From Hydractinia symbiolongicarpus (lineage: Eukaryota; Cnidaria; Hydrozoa; Anthoathecata; Hydractiniidae): 64,000 nucleotides of DNA. Within the stretch, counting starts at the first letter, position 1. The number at the start of each line of letters is the position of its first letter. Below the pieces are notes generated by a model. That model did no database searches. It was given only the letters and a program-made list of their open reading frames with translations, and was not told where the DNA came from. Shown piece after piece: positions 25,511 through 38,078 of this stretch. Location of the stretch: contig NC_079877.1 in assembly GCF_029227915.1 (NCBI RefSeq), positions 11,409,351 through 11,473,350 on the forward strand. Direction: 5' to 3'. Made by a program: the position numbers and the translations under genes.

Positions 25511-27640
25511 AATTTTATCTTAAATATACTTACGAGCATATTCTTATAAAAAACATGTAATTTATAAATGTATTATATAAACGTACTGGTAAAATTAATT
25601 TACTATACGATGATGAAGAAGCACAGCGATAGTAAATTGATATAACCTTGATATAATCAGCAACACCAAGAAAGAGGGCGTACTTAAAAGGTGGAAATAC
25701 AGGGATGTGGAGATACAGGCATAAATTCTTATCTTGTAAGGTTGGTACCACGCTTTCATAGAAAGTTGGTAGCTAAAATGTCTTCTTCGAGAAGTATGTT
25801 TATTACGTGTGTTCAATGTATTTTCTTTTGGTTGAGTAAGCTAACTTTGTGACGCACATCCCATTAATTTATGACATTTGCGCAAATTTTTAAATTTGTA
25901 ACGAATACTTTTGCATTGTTTTTGCCAGCTTGAAAGCTCCAAAACAGAAAATATTGTAATTATTGGTGATTTTTAATTCTATAGTTCTATGAGATCAGCT
26001 TTCGTTGTAATTAGTTTCTCACACCTTCTGAAAATAAATATTCCATGTAAATCAAATTTTCGCACAGCAAAATTCGCGAATAATCATTTTTTTTTTGTTG
26101 AAACAATTCCTTTGTCGAGCGTTTATTTCAAGAATTAAAGCATTTCACAACCTCGTCATCACAGATGTATTCCTTAAACAGCTACAGCATAATTTCGCCG
26201 CAATGTATCACAAAGAATAAGGAACGGTTAGGAGCGAAGTATCCGCTCGTTGTAATTTGCTTGCAACTTGCACAATACTACACAGCCCTTTTTTGGTTTC
26301 TATTTTCTTTATCCTTTAAAAAATAAGGGATTAGTAATGGAGCTGTGGGTTAATAGTCAACATCGAACCAATGTACTATGATATTACTTAAAGCTACCCT
26401 GACTAAGGGGAGATTTCGAAGGATGATCAGGTGTGCTTGTTGGACAGTAAGTTCATCTGCGAGCACAAGAAAGTAAGCAATTTTTAGCATGGCAAAGCAA
26501 ATTCAGCTATAGGATAGAGTAAATTATCGGTGTTGTCAAGTTCACAATACAGTAAGGGTTGAAGGGTCGAAAAATACTCATAGTAGAAGACATAAGTGAA
26601 ATAAAAGACAGATTTAATTTAATGTTATCAAATTTGCTATAAGATAAACCAGAAAACATATGTCCATTTTTGCTGAAATCAGATTTATATTAAAAAATTT
26701 CTAAATGTTGAGTTTACAAATAAGTTGTCAATTTTGAAAACCCTCTAAATACCATAACGTCTTTCTCGCTTAAAGATATGCTACCCTAGAATTCCAAGCT
26801 ACGTAAACTCTATGAAATAAAAGGAAAAACTGTTACTTATCGCGTAATCTTTGTTTATCGCACATTCTTTTTTAATTGTTGCGAAATATGGTGGATTTAG
26901 CGGTATCCGTTAGCCCGGTAACAACCAATGACAGTGGGTGCAAAGGATTATGACGCCTCCTCCGTCAACGCTTTGGCAAATCAACTAAAATTGGATATCG
27001 TAGGCTTGTCTTTAGAGTATTGCAAAAAAATAGCTGTAGCTCAACAGTGAAGAAAATGGGGAAATAACGTACAACTTTTGCTGCAGTCAAAATTTCGCTA
27101 TACTTTACTATTTTGAGATCACTAACAACACAAAGGCGTATAATAATGTCAATGTCACATGGAAAGCAGTGGAGTCATCGGTAACGTTTACCGCCCAGAG
27201 ACACATCCGTACAACCAAGAAGAAAGTGACACGTTTCTTAGGAATCGTACTTGATGTATCGAGAAGTCAACATACGCATTTGGAACAGGGGACTGACAAG
27301 AGAAGAGATCGAGATTATTCAAGCAGAACTAACAAAACATGCCAAAGCTGCTGCCAACATGATCACTATCAGTTGACTTCAAATGTTTACAAAATTTAAA
27401 ACATACCTTTTTTCCTGTCATTTTACTCATTCAATTATTCTTTAAATTTTTTAACATTATTTTGCTTTATTTAGTTTGAAGGATCGTCACCTCCTTTTTC
27501 TTATATGTATGATTTTCTTGGTATAAAATTTAACGAGTTAAGAATTATCTGTGATTTTATGGGAAGAACACATGCGTTTTATTGATATGAACGCAAAACT
27601 TTCTATCCCTAAAGTAACTTCGAACGCTTTTTAAAACGTC
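25510..27640. other. Gene-free spacer
   Basis: No exon is supported. The frames at 25530-25816 (minus) and 27169-27399 (plus) lack domains and splice context. Confidence 0.4.
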
Positions 27641-27644
27641 AATA

Positions 27645-27860
27645 GAATTAGCTCCAGGTAACTCAAACAACGGATAACTCAAACATTCATTAAAATCATA
27701 CCATTTTCTTGTGTCCCTTGAACTAATACTTTCTTATAAAAAACTCCAAGTAACTCGACCTACGGATAACTTGAAAATTCATTAACTCGACCCATTTTTC
27801 GTCCCCCTTTTGAGGCTAACTTCTTTGAATAACTCGAACTTTATCAACTCATGATGTAAT
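27645..27860. repeat. Degenerate repeat of an AACTCGA-type motif
   Basis: Repeated short motifs (GGTAACTCAAACAACGGATAAC, AGTAACTCGACCTACGGATAAC, CATTAACTCGACCC, AATAACTCGAACTT) resemble the TTAATTCGAA reiterations inside the pogo-type MITE at 41.9-42.3 kb. This may be a very old relative. No terminal inverted repeats were identified. Confidence 0.3.
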
Positions 27861-27898
27861 ATAGATTAGATAATAGTTTATGTCGTCTGTTAAGAAAG

Positions 27899-28190
27899 AA
27901 ATTAATTTAAAAGGGACTTGCACGCCTTTTTTCTATCACTAACATTGCACCTTTTCCAGGTAATTGTTTCCCAACCCCTTAAAACAACCTCGATCCCAGA
28001 GCCTGCAGCCTTTTTTGATATGAGGATTTCTTTCTGCACTACCAACTTCACTATTCTTCTTAGTATAATTCTCAGCTTTCTTTTCATTGGCATTTCAAAT
28101 TGGTTACTCTTTGATGGGAGTGCGAAAGTTCTTCCTTCTACTGAAGCAACAGTAGAAGAAAGAATATTTTTGTAACAAATTCCCCCTTAG
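27899..28190 (-). other. Uncharacterised open frame, possibly transposon-derived
   Basis: The minus strand is open for about 95 codons, basic in its middle (MKRKLRIILRRIVKLVVQK), with the stop near 27902. I do not recognise it. It lies just downstream, on the same strand, of the coding-like remnant at 28.49-28.66 kb, so both may derive from one degraded element. Confidence 0.2.
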
Positions 28191-28486
28191 AGTACTAAAC
28201 AAAAGCGTGTAATAAAAACTGCGCATAGGAAATTGTGTATGAGCATTACAAAATGTTCTAAGAATTAATCCATTGTTGCACCACTTTTTTGTACACTATT
28301 CTTTGATTTTTACTGAGTTGTTTAAATTACCTCCAAGGGACCAGAGAGATAGATAGAGACTGCACTAAGTCTGGATGCGTAGAGCTCATAGTATCCAGGC
28401 TAAGCACTTTATTTTTTTTTCAATGCTATTTGTGTTTTATAAAAATTAATTCATTATAAATAATGATTCCATACCTTCCTATTGTC

Positions 28487-28664
28487 GTATAACGAAACAT
28501 ATCCAGTTTCATCTACCGTGAATCTTCCCTTCGATCTCCAAAATTTCACAACAGAGCTTTTTTCAATCCTTGAGCTATCTTATACAGGCGTGTTAAATCT
28601 ACCACTTGCAAGTTTGACAATCGCCGCGTATTCTTCGTCACCAAGCGGGTGTATATAATCTTTT
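28487..28664 (-). pseudogene. Coding-like remnant on the minus strand
   Basis: The minus-strand translation gives a protein-like run with one in-frame TAA. It includes GDEEYAAIVKLASGRFNTP before the stop, and VVKFWRSKGRFTVDE and YVSLYDNRK after it, ending at AAG|GTATGG, a usable donor. Composition is globular rather than random. I cannot assign a family; a retroelement or transposon polyprotein fragment is possible. Confidence 0.25.
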
Positions 28665-28669
28665 TACGA

Positions 28670-30535
28670 TTACGTTAAAGATATCAAGATAGGAAAGAAT
28701 AAAAGTAACTTCATCGTTAATGTTGTTGTTTACGCCAATTTCATTCGTTCACTAACACATCGAACATTGCGACGCAACCTGGTTTTTATGCATGAAAGTA
28801 ATAAAAGGTATGAGAATTATGAGAATTCTGGACTAAGAATTTTGGTGTAGCTACACTGCACTAAAATGAAAGTAGCTAACTGCATTTAGCTACTTCTATT
28901 TTAAAGCCAGATATTAATTAAGAGCTAGCTAGATAGTCACAAAGTCAAAAATAAAAATAAATCATTTTGGCTAGGATAAAAAAGTCCTTATACCTAACTA
29001 AATAAAAACTAAAAAAAATTAAACATTAACTAGGCTAGTTAGCTAGCTTGTTAGCGCTGGACTTAGCCATGCTCTCTCAAAATATACGTTTGCAGCCAAA
29101 AACTTAAAATTCGCTCGTTTCAGATTTATACATAGTTAGAAAACGTGACAATAGTGTTATTATAATCCACAAATGTTGCTGCTAACTATGAAATCTTGGT
29201 ATACCACATTTACTTGTGGCTTACAAAGCACATTCACATTGGATCTAATCACGGTTAGCTGGGGCAAAAAATATCTATATTGGAATTTCAGTAACTCATT
29301 AAATATTGCGTTAAGCGTGCACATTTTCGGTGTATGTTTTTTTAGCCAAGCCGTTCTCATGAAACTGTTCAGAAATAATTCCTAAATATATCTAAATAAT
29401 CATAGCATGTGATTACACATTCAAATTTAGACCAAGATGTACAAATAAAATATTGAGAATAAAATTCTTTAGTTGTTTAGATGTTTTATAATATGCTACC
29501 AAAGAACCAAGGTAATATGTGAGCGGTAACAAGTTATCCACGAGTCAATAGAACGACAAGTTTACACGTGTATTTCACGTTGCAAATAACAGTGAAATCT
29601 ATGCGTAAGGTGGTTTTTATACAAACAAATCTATGCATACATTCGCAATCAAGTGACAACAAAAATCCCTGTCTTTAAAGAGACAAAATGACAACAAAAA
29701 TATTATTTGCTTCAGGAAATTAACCACACACGCAAAATTCTAAAATCTGCACTTATTTAGTGACCAAAGTCAAAGTGATAAAATTTGTACTAAATGTATA
29801 TATAATGTATGTATGTATATAAAATCCTGTTTTATCTCTTCAAAAAACTTTGAAATATTTCTAAGAGTACTTTACAAACGCAGAATGAGTGAACGGATGT
29901 ATTTAAAATAAACGAAACCACCATATCTGTGTTGTGGTAAATGAAAACCATTAATATAGCTAAAAATAGAATCGAGCATGTTTATTATTCTTCTCTCTGG
30001 TAATCATTTCTTAATGATATTTGCCAACTTTTGTTGTCTAGAAATTTGCCCAGTACAGTGATTAATTACTAAAATATGATGCAGCACAAACAAAGTTTTT
30101 TTCAAGCTCAAACATATTTAGGTGCTATCTACGCTTCTTCATTTTCATATTTGTTTTTCTTGTTAAGAGTAGAATAGCTGTGGTAGAGTGCACTAAGTTT
30201 TTTTCTCTCAAATGCATAGAAATAAGGTACAAAGCTTAAATTGATAATTAAGGATAAGGAAATAAACAGAATCAATAAATATAAAAATACACCAATCAGC
30301 TTCCATATTTTAAAAAGTTATTTATAACCAAAAACAGATTCTTCGCAGCGACGTCATTTTTTTCTTATTTGAATTTGTTTTAATATTTTGATGACAAAAA
30401 TAATCTGTAGTGGTCGGAATTTTTTGTTACATCAAAAAGTGTGTTATCAGCAAAAGTGAGCAAAACAAGTTGACATTTTTTTAATTCAGATTTGCCTGTC
30501 AAAATGAAAACATCTAACTTACTTACTTTCACTAC
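28670..30535. other. Gene-free spacer
   Basis: AT-rich sequence. The overlapping frames near 29160-29385 on both strands show no domain. No exon or RNA gene is supported. Confidence 0.4.
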
Positions 30536-30539
30536 TTTT

Positions 30540-31430
30540 TCGCAGTTGAGCTCCGCCCCGAAAATTAAGCCTTTCACGGGATCTTATTTTCGCGGATGAG
30601 TCATTTTTTAATATTTTACGGGAACTTAATTTCGCGTTTCGACATTTTTTCTCTTTCTTTAATCTCTAAAAAGAATGGATTTAGAAGGTGAATTCTGGCT
30701 AGAGAAACCAATTAACGGAGTCCCCTAGGTATCGTTAGAATGTCTTTTAGGTTCGTGATTTTTTTTAACGAGGGAAATGGAGAATATTACTATCTTTCCG
30801 AGAAAAATAATGTATAATATTTTAAAAATAATTTTTTTGTCTGCCGTTTAGAAGAAAAATGTGAAAATGGCTTTTACACACATAATATAGTGTGTTCGTA
30901 CTAAAATTCGAGTTAAAAACAGGTGTGCTTAAGTGTCATCGATGTTTCCATTAGGGGTTAAAAAACTAACTGCAATAGCTTTATAGTTCGAATGCATGAA
31001 ATGTGTTTCGAAAAAAACTTAACATCAGTTTCGGCATCAGATTCAATTTTATATTGTAAATCCTGGTCCAATTCTTCTTCCCCTTTGTTTCACGGAGTTG
31101 TAAACACTTCTGTGAGGTTGGAAATAGATCTTAGTTACTTTTGCAATCGGTAACTAAAAGGTCTCTTTTAAAAGACAGAATAGATTATATCCGATACTTT
31201 CCCTCGTTTCTTTACTTATGGGGAAAACAGGGAGGTGACAGAGAGTGTGAAGGAAAGTACGGACGCTTGTCATAGTAGCAATTTTGACTATGGATATTTT
31301 CTTATTTAAATTTTACGAATCAGACATTTTCTTAGCAGGGAAAAATTTTCTAATAGATACTTTTCAGATTTTCACGTAACTTGATTTCGCGGATTAGGTT
31401 AAAATCCGCGAAAATTTATCCCAATAACTG
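30540..31430. repeat. Possible old element with TTTCGCGG-type ends
   Basis: Related motifs recur at both ends: CACGGGATCTTATTTTCGCGG and ACGGGAACTTAATTTCGCG near 30577-30640, and CACGTAACTTGATTTCGCGG followed by its inverse ATCCGCGAAAATT near 31374-31418. The interval between is non-coding. This is consistent with a degraded non-autonomous element, but no clean terminal repeats or target duplication were identified. Confidence 0.3.
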
Positions 31431-32335
31431 CTCCCTCCCCGCACTTATAATTCTTAGAAGTTTTTCAAGCCAGTACGTTCTTAATCCAACTCTTGATTCC
31501 AATTCTACACAAGTCAATCTCATTTTTTGGAAATTGTTGATTTTGTTAGTATGGTTGTCTGTTGCTAATTTTGTTTTCTGGCATAAAAGTAGCAAATTGA
31601 TGTAATGAATGCTTATCAACTTGTGTTCTAACACTTACTTGAAGATGATGTACAGTCTGTTTTATTCACTTAGAGAAAACGAAGTTACGAATTCGAATTC
31701 TTATTCTGATACCGAACAGGTAGCTTGTAACTTCTAAAAATTTATACACAACTTTCCGTGCGATGTTGTGTTTTGACTTCGTGTTTGGGACAATGTCAAT
31801 GGGTAAAAAGTATATAAGGCAGTGTCAGATGAAATAATCATATTTAAAAAAAAAAACTTGCTTATAATTGATAAAACTTCATTCTCAAAGAGAGAAGAAT
31901 ATATAATTTATTTCCAGCACATTTTGGACCTTCTGTTTCCAATAAATTTATAAATTTACTTAATAGCTGTTTCGTTATGTGTAGTCCTGTTTTTCTAAAA
32001 AAAATGGGCGCACATATAAAAAGACTGTCTTAACCCCTTGCAATTTCTGGCGCGCATGTAACGTTTTTAAGAATACATGTAGCAAAAAGGGTTAAATGTT
32101 TACTTAGAAGAAGAATTAAATTAGAAGCAGTAAAAGAAGATTAAATGCAAAGTATTATTTGCAAACGCATTTTCAACTCCATCATTACCAATAATCCTAG
32201 TAACTCCTAAAAGACATGGCTGCTTTAGTTAACCAACCACGCTTTACTAACCAAACGCATTGTAACAATTCCTGTCATCACCATACTTTCTTGCATCACA
32301 TTAAATGTTGAACACGCGTTGTGGTTGGTCGAAAA
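31430..32335. other. Spacer upstream of the glycine-rich gene
   Basis: No exon is supported. The opposed frames at 31381-31634 look like chance openings. Confidence 0.4.
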
Positions 32336-32430
32336 AGATTTAAAAGGAACGAAGTGACAACGGTAAATCCAATTCGATTTAACTGCGAGGAGAAGAAAAG
32401 GAAAGCTGATTCAAATAATCTTCAGACAAG
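32336..32430 (+). promoter_or_regulatory. Probable promoter and 5'UTR exon of the glycine-rich gene
   Basis: A TATA-like TTTAAAAG lies near 32339. About 30-40 bp later comes a purine-rich leader (GCGAGGAGAAGAAAAGGAAAGC) that ends at a donor, CAAG|GTAGGT, near 32430. The leader would join to the acceptor TTTTAG at about 32871, eleven bases before the ATG. The transcription start itself is inferred. Confidence 0.45.
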
Positions 32431-32881
32431 GTAGGTAGCTATTACTTCATTTATCGTGATTATTAAGGTTAAGATATTAAAATGCTTTCCATTCTAACAA
32501 GCCATCTGTATTTTACTTTTGAAACAAAATAATAATAATCATAGTTAAAACTAGTGTTTGGTCCCGTGAAAAACAATACAATTGTAGATACTAAAAAAAT
32601 AAAAAATCAACCTAATAAACCGTAACATTCATCGCTCTTATCGAAAAAGAAATATTTTAATAAAAAGGGGAGAGGGGACAAATTATAAAGGCTAGCAATA
32701 ACAGTAGAACAATGAAAAATAATCAACCAAAAATACAAACAGATACACGCAGTTAAAGCATTTAAACAAGATATGATTCCAGCAAACATAGTTCTGGCAG
32801 TATAAGCAAGATATAAGATACATTAGAGTTGCTAGTAATGTTCGATTATACAATTGAAATATTTATTTTAGGAGATCCAAA

Positions 32882-34459
32882 ATGAAGATTGTCATTTTAC
32901 TGTTATGTTTCTTGCTGGGAACAACAATTGGTAAGATCTTTTTTATCTTATTTTACTTTCTATTGTATTGTAGTCATCAGAATTTAGGTATTTTAGCTAT
33001 TAGCAAAAACAAAACAAAAAGGAATGTTGGGAATAAGCCAATTCCATAGACATCAAATTCTTGCTATAAAATTCGAAAACTGTAACTCGTTAAAACACAC
33101 AATTCACAATTTCGAAAAAGCTTTGCCTAAGATCTTATCTTTAAAACACAATCAATTTGCTTCTAATTTTAATATGATAACTTATTTATTATTTATTACA
33201 TTAGCTAATGAAGTGGAAGAAACAGAAGACATTGCTGATTCCGGTATGTTTTTAAGCTTACATAAAGTTAAAAAACGTAAAATGTGTTTGTGGAAGTAAA
33301 ATGTTCAGGAACAATATTTGAATGAAGAGTTTTTCTAATTTTAGTAGACGAATTTAACGATCAAGACGAAGACCCAGAAATGGATGAAAGCGAAATGACA
33401 GAAGATGAGGACGAAGATGACGATCAAGAAAGTGACCCAAGCGTATATGGATCATATGGTCGCAGTGGTTACGGATATTCTGGTTACGGAAACGCTCGCT
33501 ATGGAATCAGACGAGGCAGTGGAATCGTCGGAAGACGCGTGTTAGTAGGTGGTAACAGAATCAATATTGGTTCCGGTATTGGTAAATTGAGGCGGGCTGG
33601 AATCATTGGAGGACGACGATTAGGAGGACACAAAGTCCTTATTGGATCAGGCCTTGCAGGTATAGGATTAGCTGGACGTGGTTTAGTCGGAGGAAAAGGA
33701 TACGGAGGATATGGATTGAATGGAGGCAGAGGAATCATCGGGTCAGGTCTTGGTGGACGAGGTTTAGTTGGAAAAAATGTGCTTGTTGGAGCCGGCCTTG
33801 GTGGACACGGCTTAGTACTAGGAAAATCTCGCATTGGAGGAATTCTTGGAGGTCGTGGTTTGGTGAGAGGTCGATCTGGTCTTGGAATAAGCAAATCTAT
33901 CGGAACTGGCAAAGGAGTTTCTGTTGGATATGGCCCACATTGGATTGGTGATGAAATGGCAGAAGATGAAGAAAGTGATCCAAGCGTATATGGATCATAC
34001 GGACGCAGTGGTTACGGTTATTCCGGTCACGGACGTGTTGGTTATGAAATTAGACGAGGTAGTGGAATCAACGGAGGACGTGTCTTGGGAGGTTTAGGTA
34101 AGGTAGGTATCCGAGGTGGTAATAGAATCATTGTTGGTTCCGGTATTGGTAAATTAAGTAGGGTTGGAATCATTGGAGGACAAAGATTAGGAGGACGCAA
34201 TGTCTTTATTGGATCAGGCCTTGCAGGTGTAGGATTGGGTGGACGTGGTTTAGTTGGAGGAAAAGGGTACGGAGGATATGGATTGGCTGGAGGAAGAGGA
34301 ATCATTGGATCAGGTCTTGGTGGGCGAGGTTTAGTTGGCAAAAATGTTCTTGTTGAAGGTGGTCTTGGAAGACACAATTTAGTCGGAGTTCGATCAGGTC
34401 TTGGAATAAGTGGATCTACTAGAGGATATGGACCATATGGAGATGAATTTGATGAATAA
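32882..34459 (+). CDS. Secreted glycine-rich protein with an acidic pro-region and internal duplication, 400 aa
   Basis: Three coding exons, 32882-32930, 33205-33243 and 33345-34459, have GT-AG borders and matching phases (1203 nt including the stop). Residues 1-16 (MKIVILLLCFLLGTTI) are a signal peptide. An acidic stretch rich in Glu and Asp follows (about residues 18-57). The rest is a Gly-, Arg-, Leu-, Ile- and Val-rich domain made of two similar halves, each opening with ESDPSVYGSYGRSGYGYSG (about 33427 and 33969) and containing GSGLGGRGLVG-type repeats and GYGGYGL. There is no cysteine after the signal peptide. The composition resembles extracellular structural or matrix proteins, so I infer an extracellular fibre, coat or matrix role. 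The exact family is not recognised. Confidence 0.8.
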
Positions 34460-34538
34460 AAAAATTAAATTTATTAAATGCAATATACGATTTACCATTA
34501 CCTTATATAATTATTATTTTAGTGCAGGGAATATTTGA

Positions 34539-34544
34539 AATAAA
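34539..34544 (+). terminator. PolyA signal of the glycine-rich gene
   Basis: AATAAA lies about 80 bp after the stop codon, with T- and G-rich sequence following near 34551-34575. Spacing and composition fit a cleavage and polyadenylation site. Confidence 0.6.
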
Positions 34545-34559
34545 GTTTAGTTGTTTTGA

Positions 34560-35375
34560 TTCTCGTATTCCACGTACGTCTTGTGTTCTTGTTATAATAA
34601 GTATCTGTAAAGTATTGAGGAAATAATACAAAAAGTTTAATATTATTATTACAATGAACATAAAAAATAGGAAAGGTCAGTTAGAATATATTTCTACGGC
34701 TGCTGAATTTTTGTGAAGAATGAAAATTACAAAGTGCACGCACAATGATAAACTCGACAAGTTAAGTCTTAAAATTTAAATTCTAGAGGTTTTGCTCCTC
34801 TGAAGAATATGCTCATAAAAAAGAACACAATTCTTCCTTTTTCCAAGGAGATAATTGGTACAAAAATTACACAAACAGACAGAGAGAGTAGGACAGGACT
34901 TCTGTAAAGGGTATAAGGGTTTCGACTCATATTTCTGAACCAAGGTACCCAAAATGTCTAGCTGAGTCACCTCAAAAGAGGTCTGCGAACAGTCTTCAGC
35001 AGGAACTAGACATTTCTTTCATCCATAACTTTTCATCTGTCCTACTCTGCACAACCTTGTGTGACTGGGGTAAGAAGTAGAGTGTTCACTCTCCAAAGAT
35101 AAGACCAGTGCAGTCAAACCCACTTGCTGACATAATTTTTTTTGTTTTTTGTTTTTCTGTTTTTGTTTCTTAATAAACGAAACAATTTTTAGAAAATAAA
35201 AAATTACCCTCAAAATACTTTGCTTCTTTGTCCGTTCGTTTGGTCTCGAGTATTTGAAGCAGTTTCGGTATTTAATTATTTACAATTTTTTGGCCAAATG
35301 TTTTTGTACGACAAATCATGAAATTCACTACTTCAGTTCTACGTAAACTTTTTGATATATTGCTCTTGATTTGCA
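34560..35375. other. Gene-free spacer
   Basis: No exon is supported. The minus-strand frames at 34776-34970 and 35019-35213 contain low-complexity Lys/Gln runs and no domain. Confidence 0.4.
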
Positions 35376-35379
35376 TGAT

Positions 35380-35565
35380 TTGCAGGGGCGGATCTAGCAA
35401 ATTTTCTTTAGAAAATTTGTATATACATCTGGGGGCCTTGAGGGGCGCTGTAAGCCCCCGAAGCAGGGCCTGGGACGGCGCCCCAGAAGCTTTCGCTAAA
35501 ACGGGATTTGCGAACCCTGAAATAGGTTTGAACGGGAACAAAAAGCAACCTCAGACGTTTTAGAC
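35380..35565. mobile_element. Possible hAT-type element end or remnant
   Basis: GCAGGGGCGGATCTAGC at about 35383 begins a GC-rich segment with GGGGGCCTTGAGGGGCGC and GGGACGGCGCCCC. From memory, CAGGGGCGGATC-type starts are common termini of hAT elements and their MITEs. I did not find the matching inverted end or an 8-bp target duplication. The plus and minus open frames here are by-products of GC content. Confidence 0.3.
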
Positions 35566-35569
35566 ATTG

Positions 35570-37165
35570 ATAACAGAAACAAAACATTCTCTTAAATATC
35601 GCAGCTTTATAAACACTTCAAATAGAAAACAAAAAGCCCTGCACCTTGAAGATTTTGTCATAAGCCCGGAAGATTCTAAAATTTGAAGTAGACCTTGAAA
35701 ACGGAGAATAATGGGGTAAACAAATCATTGAGTATCAAGTCCCAATTATTATTGTAACTAACTTGCAATGTTAAAATACAGCTTAATATATAAAAAAAAT
35801 AATTTTACATATAATCAGTATTCTAAAATAATAGTAAAAACTTTAACTGGATATTTTCAATAATAATTTGGAAAATTCTGGAAATTCCAGGATACAAATC
35901 TTGTTATGTATGAACATGACGATTATTATATAATAACTTTTAAACAAGTTCAATTTTAATAAATTATTATTCAATTAATTCAGCAATAAATACATATTAG
36001 CATTTGAATATTTCAGTTTTTAGGCCTTCAAAATTAACTTTCTTGTTAACGATTCTTTGAAAATGATGATGATGCATGGTTTGATAACAGCTGATCTAAA
36101 AAAGAAAGTACGAAACATGAATAAAATTTTACCATAAACTGAATTAACACCAGGTTGTTTAATTATTGTCTCTTTAACCTCTCCTTGCCTCTTTGATTTA
36201 AAAAGATAGAAATCAATGCCATGTAATGCACAAGTTATATTATATATATAAATACATGTATATAAATTTAATCAAGCTGGCTTTTGATATCTTTATTAAA
36301 CAAGTAACGTACTAAGCAGGCGATACATGACTGTTAAAACCTGTAGATGATACATTCAGGATGTATTTTGTCGAAATCGATTTATATTAAATTCAACATA
36401 TTTTATCGTTTATTATCCAAATTCTCGAATTTGAATTTCTTTTTGGAGATGTTTTTACAAGATGTTTAATTATCCTGCATCGGGTAATTATATATTCTGT
36501 TACATGCTAATTATCAGTTCCCCCTGACTTCCTGGTGCAAGCAACAATAAACGTTTGCCACGCTTTGACAACTTTTCTGCAGAAAATATAAAAAATCCTG
36601 TGACGAATATTTTTTATCTGTTAGAAATAGCATCACAAAGTGTCGTTTTGAAAGTTGTTTTAGCCCCCTTTTTCCTAAAAGAACAGGAGTTGGGTGTCCA
36701 GACCCTCATGGAAAAACTACGTGAAGCAAATTAATTCTTAGCTGATAAAATGCATGAATTTAAAAAAAATAGCTTTTATGGTGGTCATAGTAACAAAAAC
36801 GCATAGCTAATATAGAAACAACAAAAGATAAACATAAACAACTCACTTCGACGTGATTGCGCAACTATCCTTCTTTGATTTCACATAGGCAGGAAGGTAT
36901 ATTCTCCCTAGCAATTTCTTCGAATAAAACCATAAGTAAGTTGTAAGACTTAATTAATTTAGCGTATATTGAGGTAGCTCATCAAAATATACGTTTTTAA
37001 AAACTAACTTTACACGCTCTCTCAAGCTCTTGCAAGCTATGTTGAGAACGGAAAGAATCTTCGAATGCCCTACTAATATTTATACCAAAACGCCTACAAG
37101 CCTTATTAATACATAGAAACATAGAAAAGAAAAATACATAGAATTTTGATAGGTTTGTTCAAGAC
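35570..37165. other. Gene-free spacer
   Basis: AT-rich sequence with a short TA-rich run near 36238-36270. No exon or RNA gene is supported. Confidence 0.4.
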
Positions 37166-37167
37166 TG

Positions 37168-37328
37168 TCTGACTAAAAATAGGTCAGGCCTACATAGGTT
37201 GCTTCTAGTCCACAGTGAAATCTTCACGGGATAACCTAGAGCCAAGACTGGCTGACTTAAAAATTTCTGACTAAAAATAAGTCAGGGCCACATAGGTTGA
37301 TTCTAGCCCACGGTGAAAGCCTCACGGG
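37168..37328 (+). repeat. Direct repeat of about 63 bp, two copies 98 bp apart
   Basis: Two copies, 37168-37230 and 37266-37328, begin TCTGACTAAAAATA and end in CACGGG. They share CATAGGTTG, TTCTAG and GTGAAA. Each is followed by a GACTGGCT segment. The second copy leads directly into the 31-bp minisatellite. Confidence 0.7.
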
Positions 37329-37360
37329 CCAGGACTGGCTAACACAGGTCAAGTCAATAT

Positions 37361-37577
37361 ATGGAAATACGCAAGAAAGAACATTCAATCCATGGAAGTA
37401 CGCAAGAAAGAACATTCAATCCATGGAAATACGCAAGAAAGAACATTCAATCCATGGAAATACGCAAGAAAGAACATTGAATCCATGGAAATACGCAAGA
37501 AAGAACATTGAATCCATGGAAATACGCAAGAAAGAACACTCAATCCATGGAAATACACAAGAAAGAACATTCAACCC
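37361..37577 (+). repeat. Minisatellite, seven 31-bp units
   Basis: The unit starts ATGGAAATACGCAAGAAAGA and recurs exactly every 31 bp from 37361 to 37577, with only a few substitutions between units. Because 31 is not divisible by three, successive units rotate the frame. The array is open in plus-strand frame 1 (37297-37665) and in two minus-strand frames, giving peptides that look repetitive but are not evidence of a gene. Confidence 0.9.
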
Positions 37578-37579
37578 AA

Positions 37580-38078
37580 AACCTTTAATCCATAAACAAA
37601 ATGGAGACAACTTATATGTTCGCATTTTTAGGGGATCGAACTTTAATATGTACATTCAAGGTTGAGACATGTGGTGCAGATAAGTACAGTTTTCATTATA
37701 AACTTGAAATAACAACAGAAATTCTGCGATATTTCTGTTTTGAGCAGTTAAGATTCTTGACTCTCCTAACTATTTGAATGTATTTTCCGCTATAGCGAAC
37801 ACGCACTCGGAGACATATGACGCCTGAAAAAATCCGCTTATAGGCACTGAAGTATTAAAACTCAATTTTTTTAATTAAAACCTAGTTTATCGGAAACTTC
37901 AGGCTGATAATAGGCGAAAATTCAAGAAAAGATTTGGATCATATTGAATCTCTCCATCGGATTAAAAATCAAAGTAGCGTGGGCTGCTTTCTCGTAAAAT
38001 ACATATGTAACCATAGTCATAAGGAAAAAAAGATAGTCTAGAGGCAACGACCACCAACATTGTTTGCGCAACATATCC
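37580..38078. other. Gene-free spacer
   Basis: No supported exon. The minus-strand frame at 37922-38119 runs into copy B's terminus. Confidence 0.4.

Noticed and set aside
33499-34377. Long Pro/Arg-rich minus-strand open frames (33499-33912 and 34042-34377)
   Set aside because: They are antisense shadows of the glycine-rich gene: Gly codons read backwards give Pro. The plus strand has the signal peptide, splice sites and polyA signal.
37385-37655. Minus-strand repetitive ORFs over the minisatellite
   Set aside because: They follow from a 31-bp unit lacking stops and are not supported by any gene structure.
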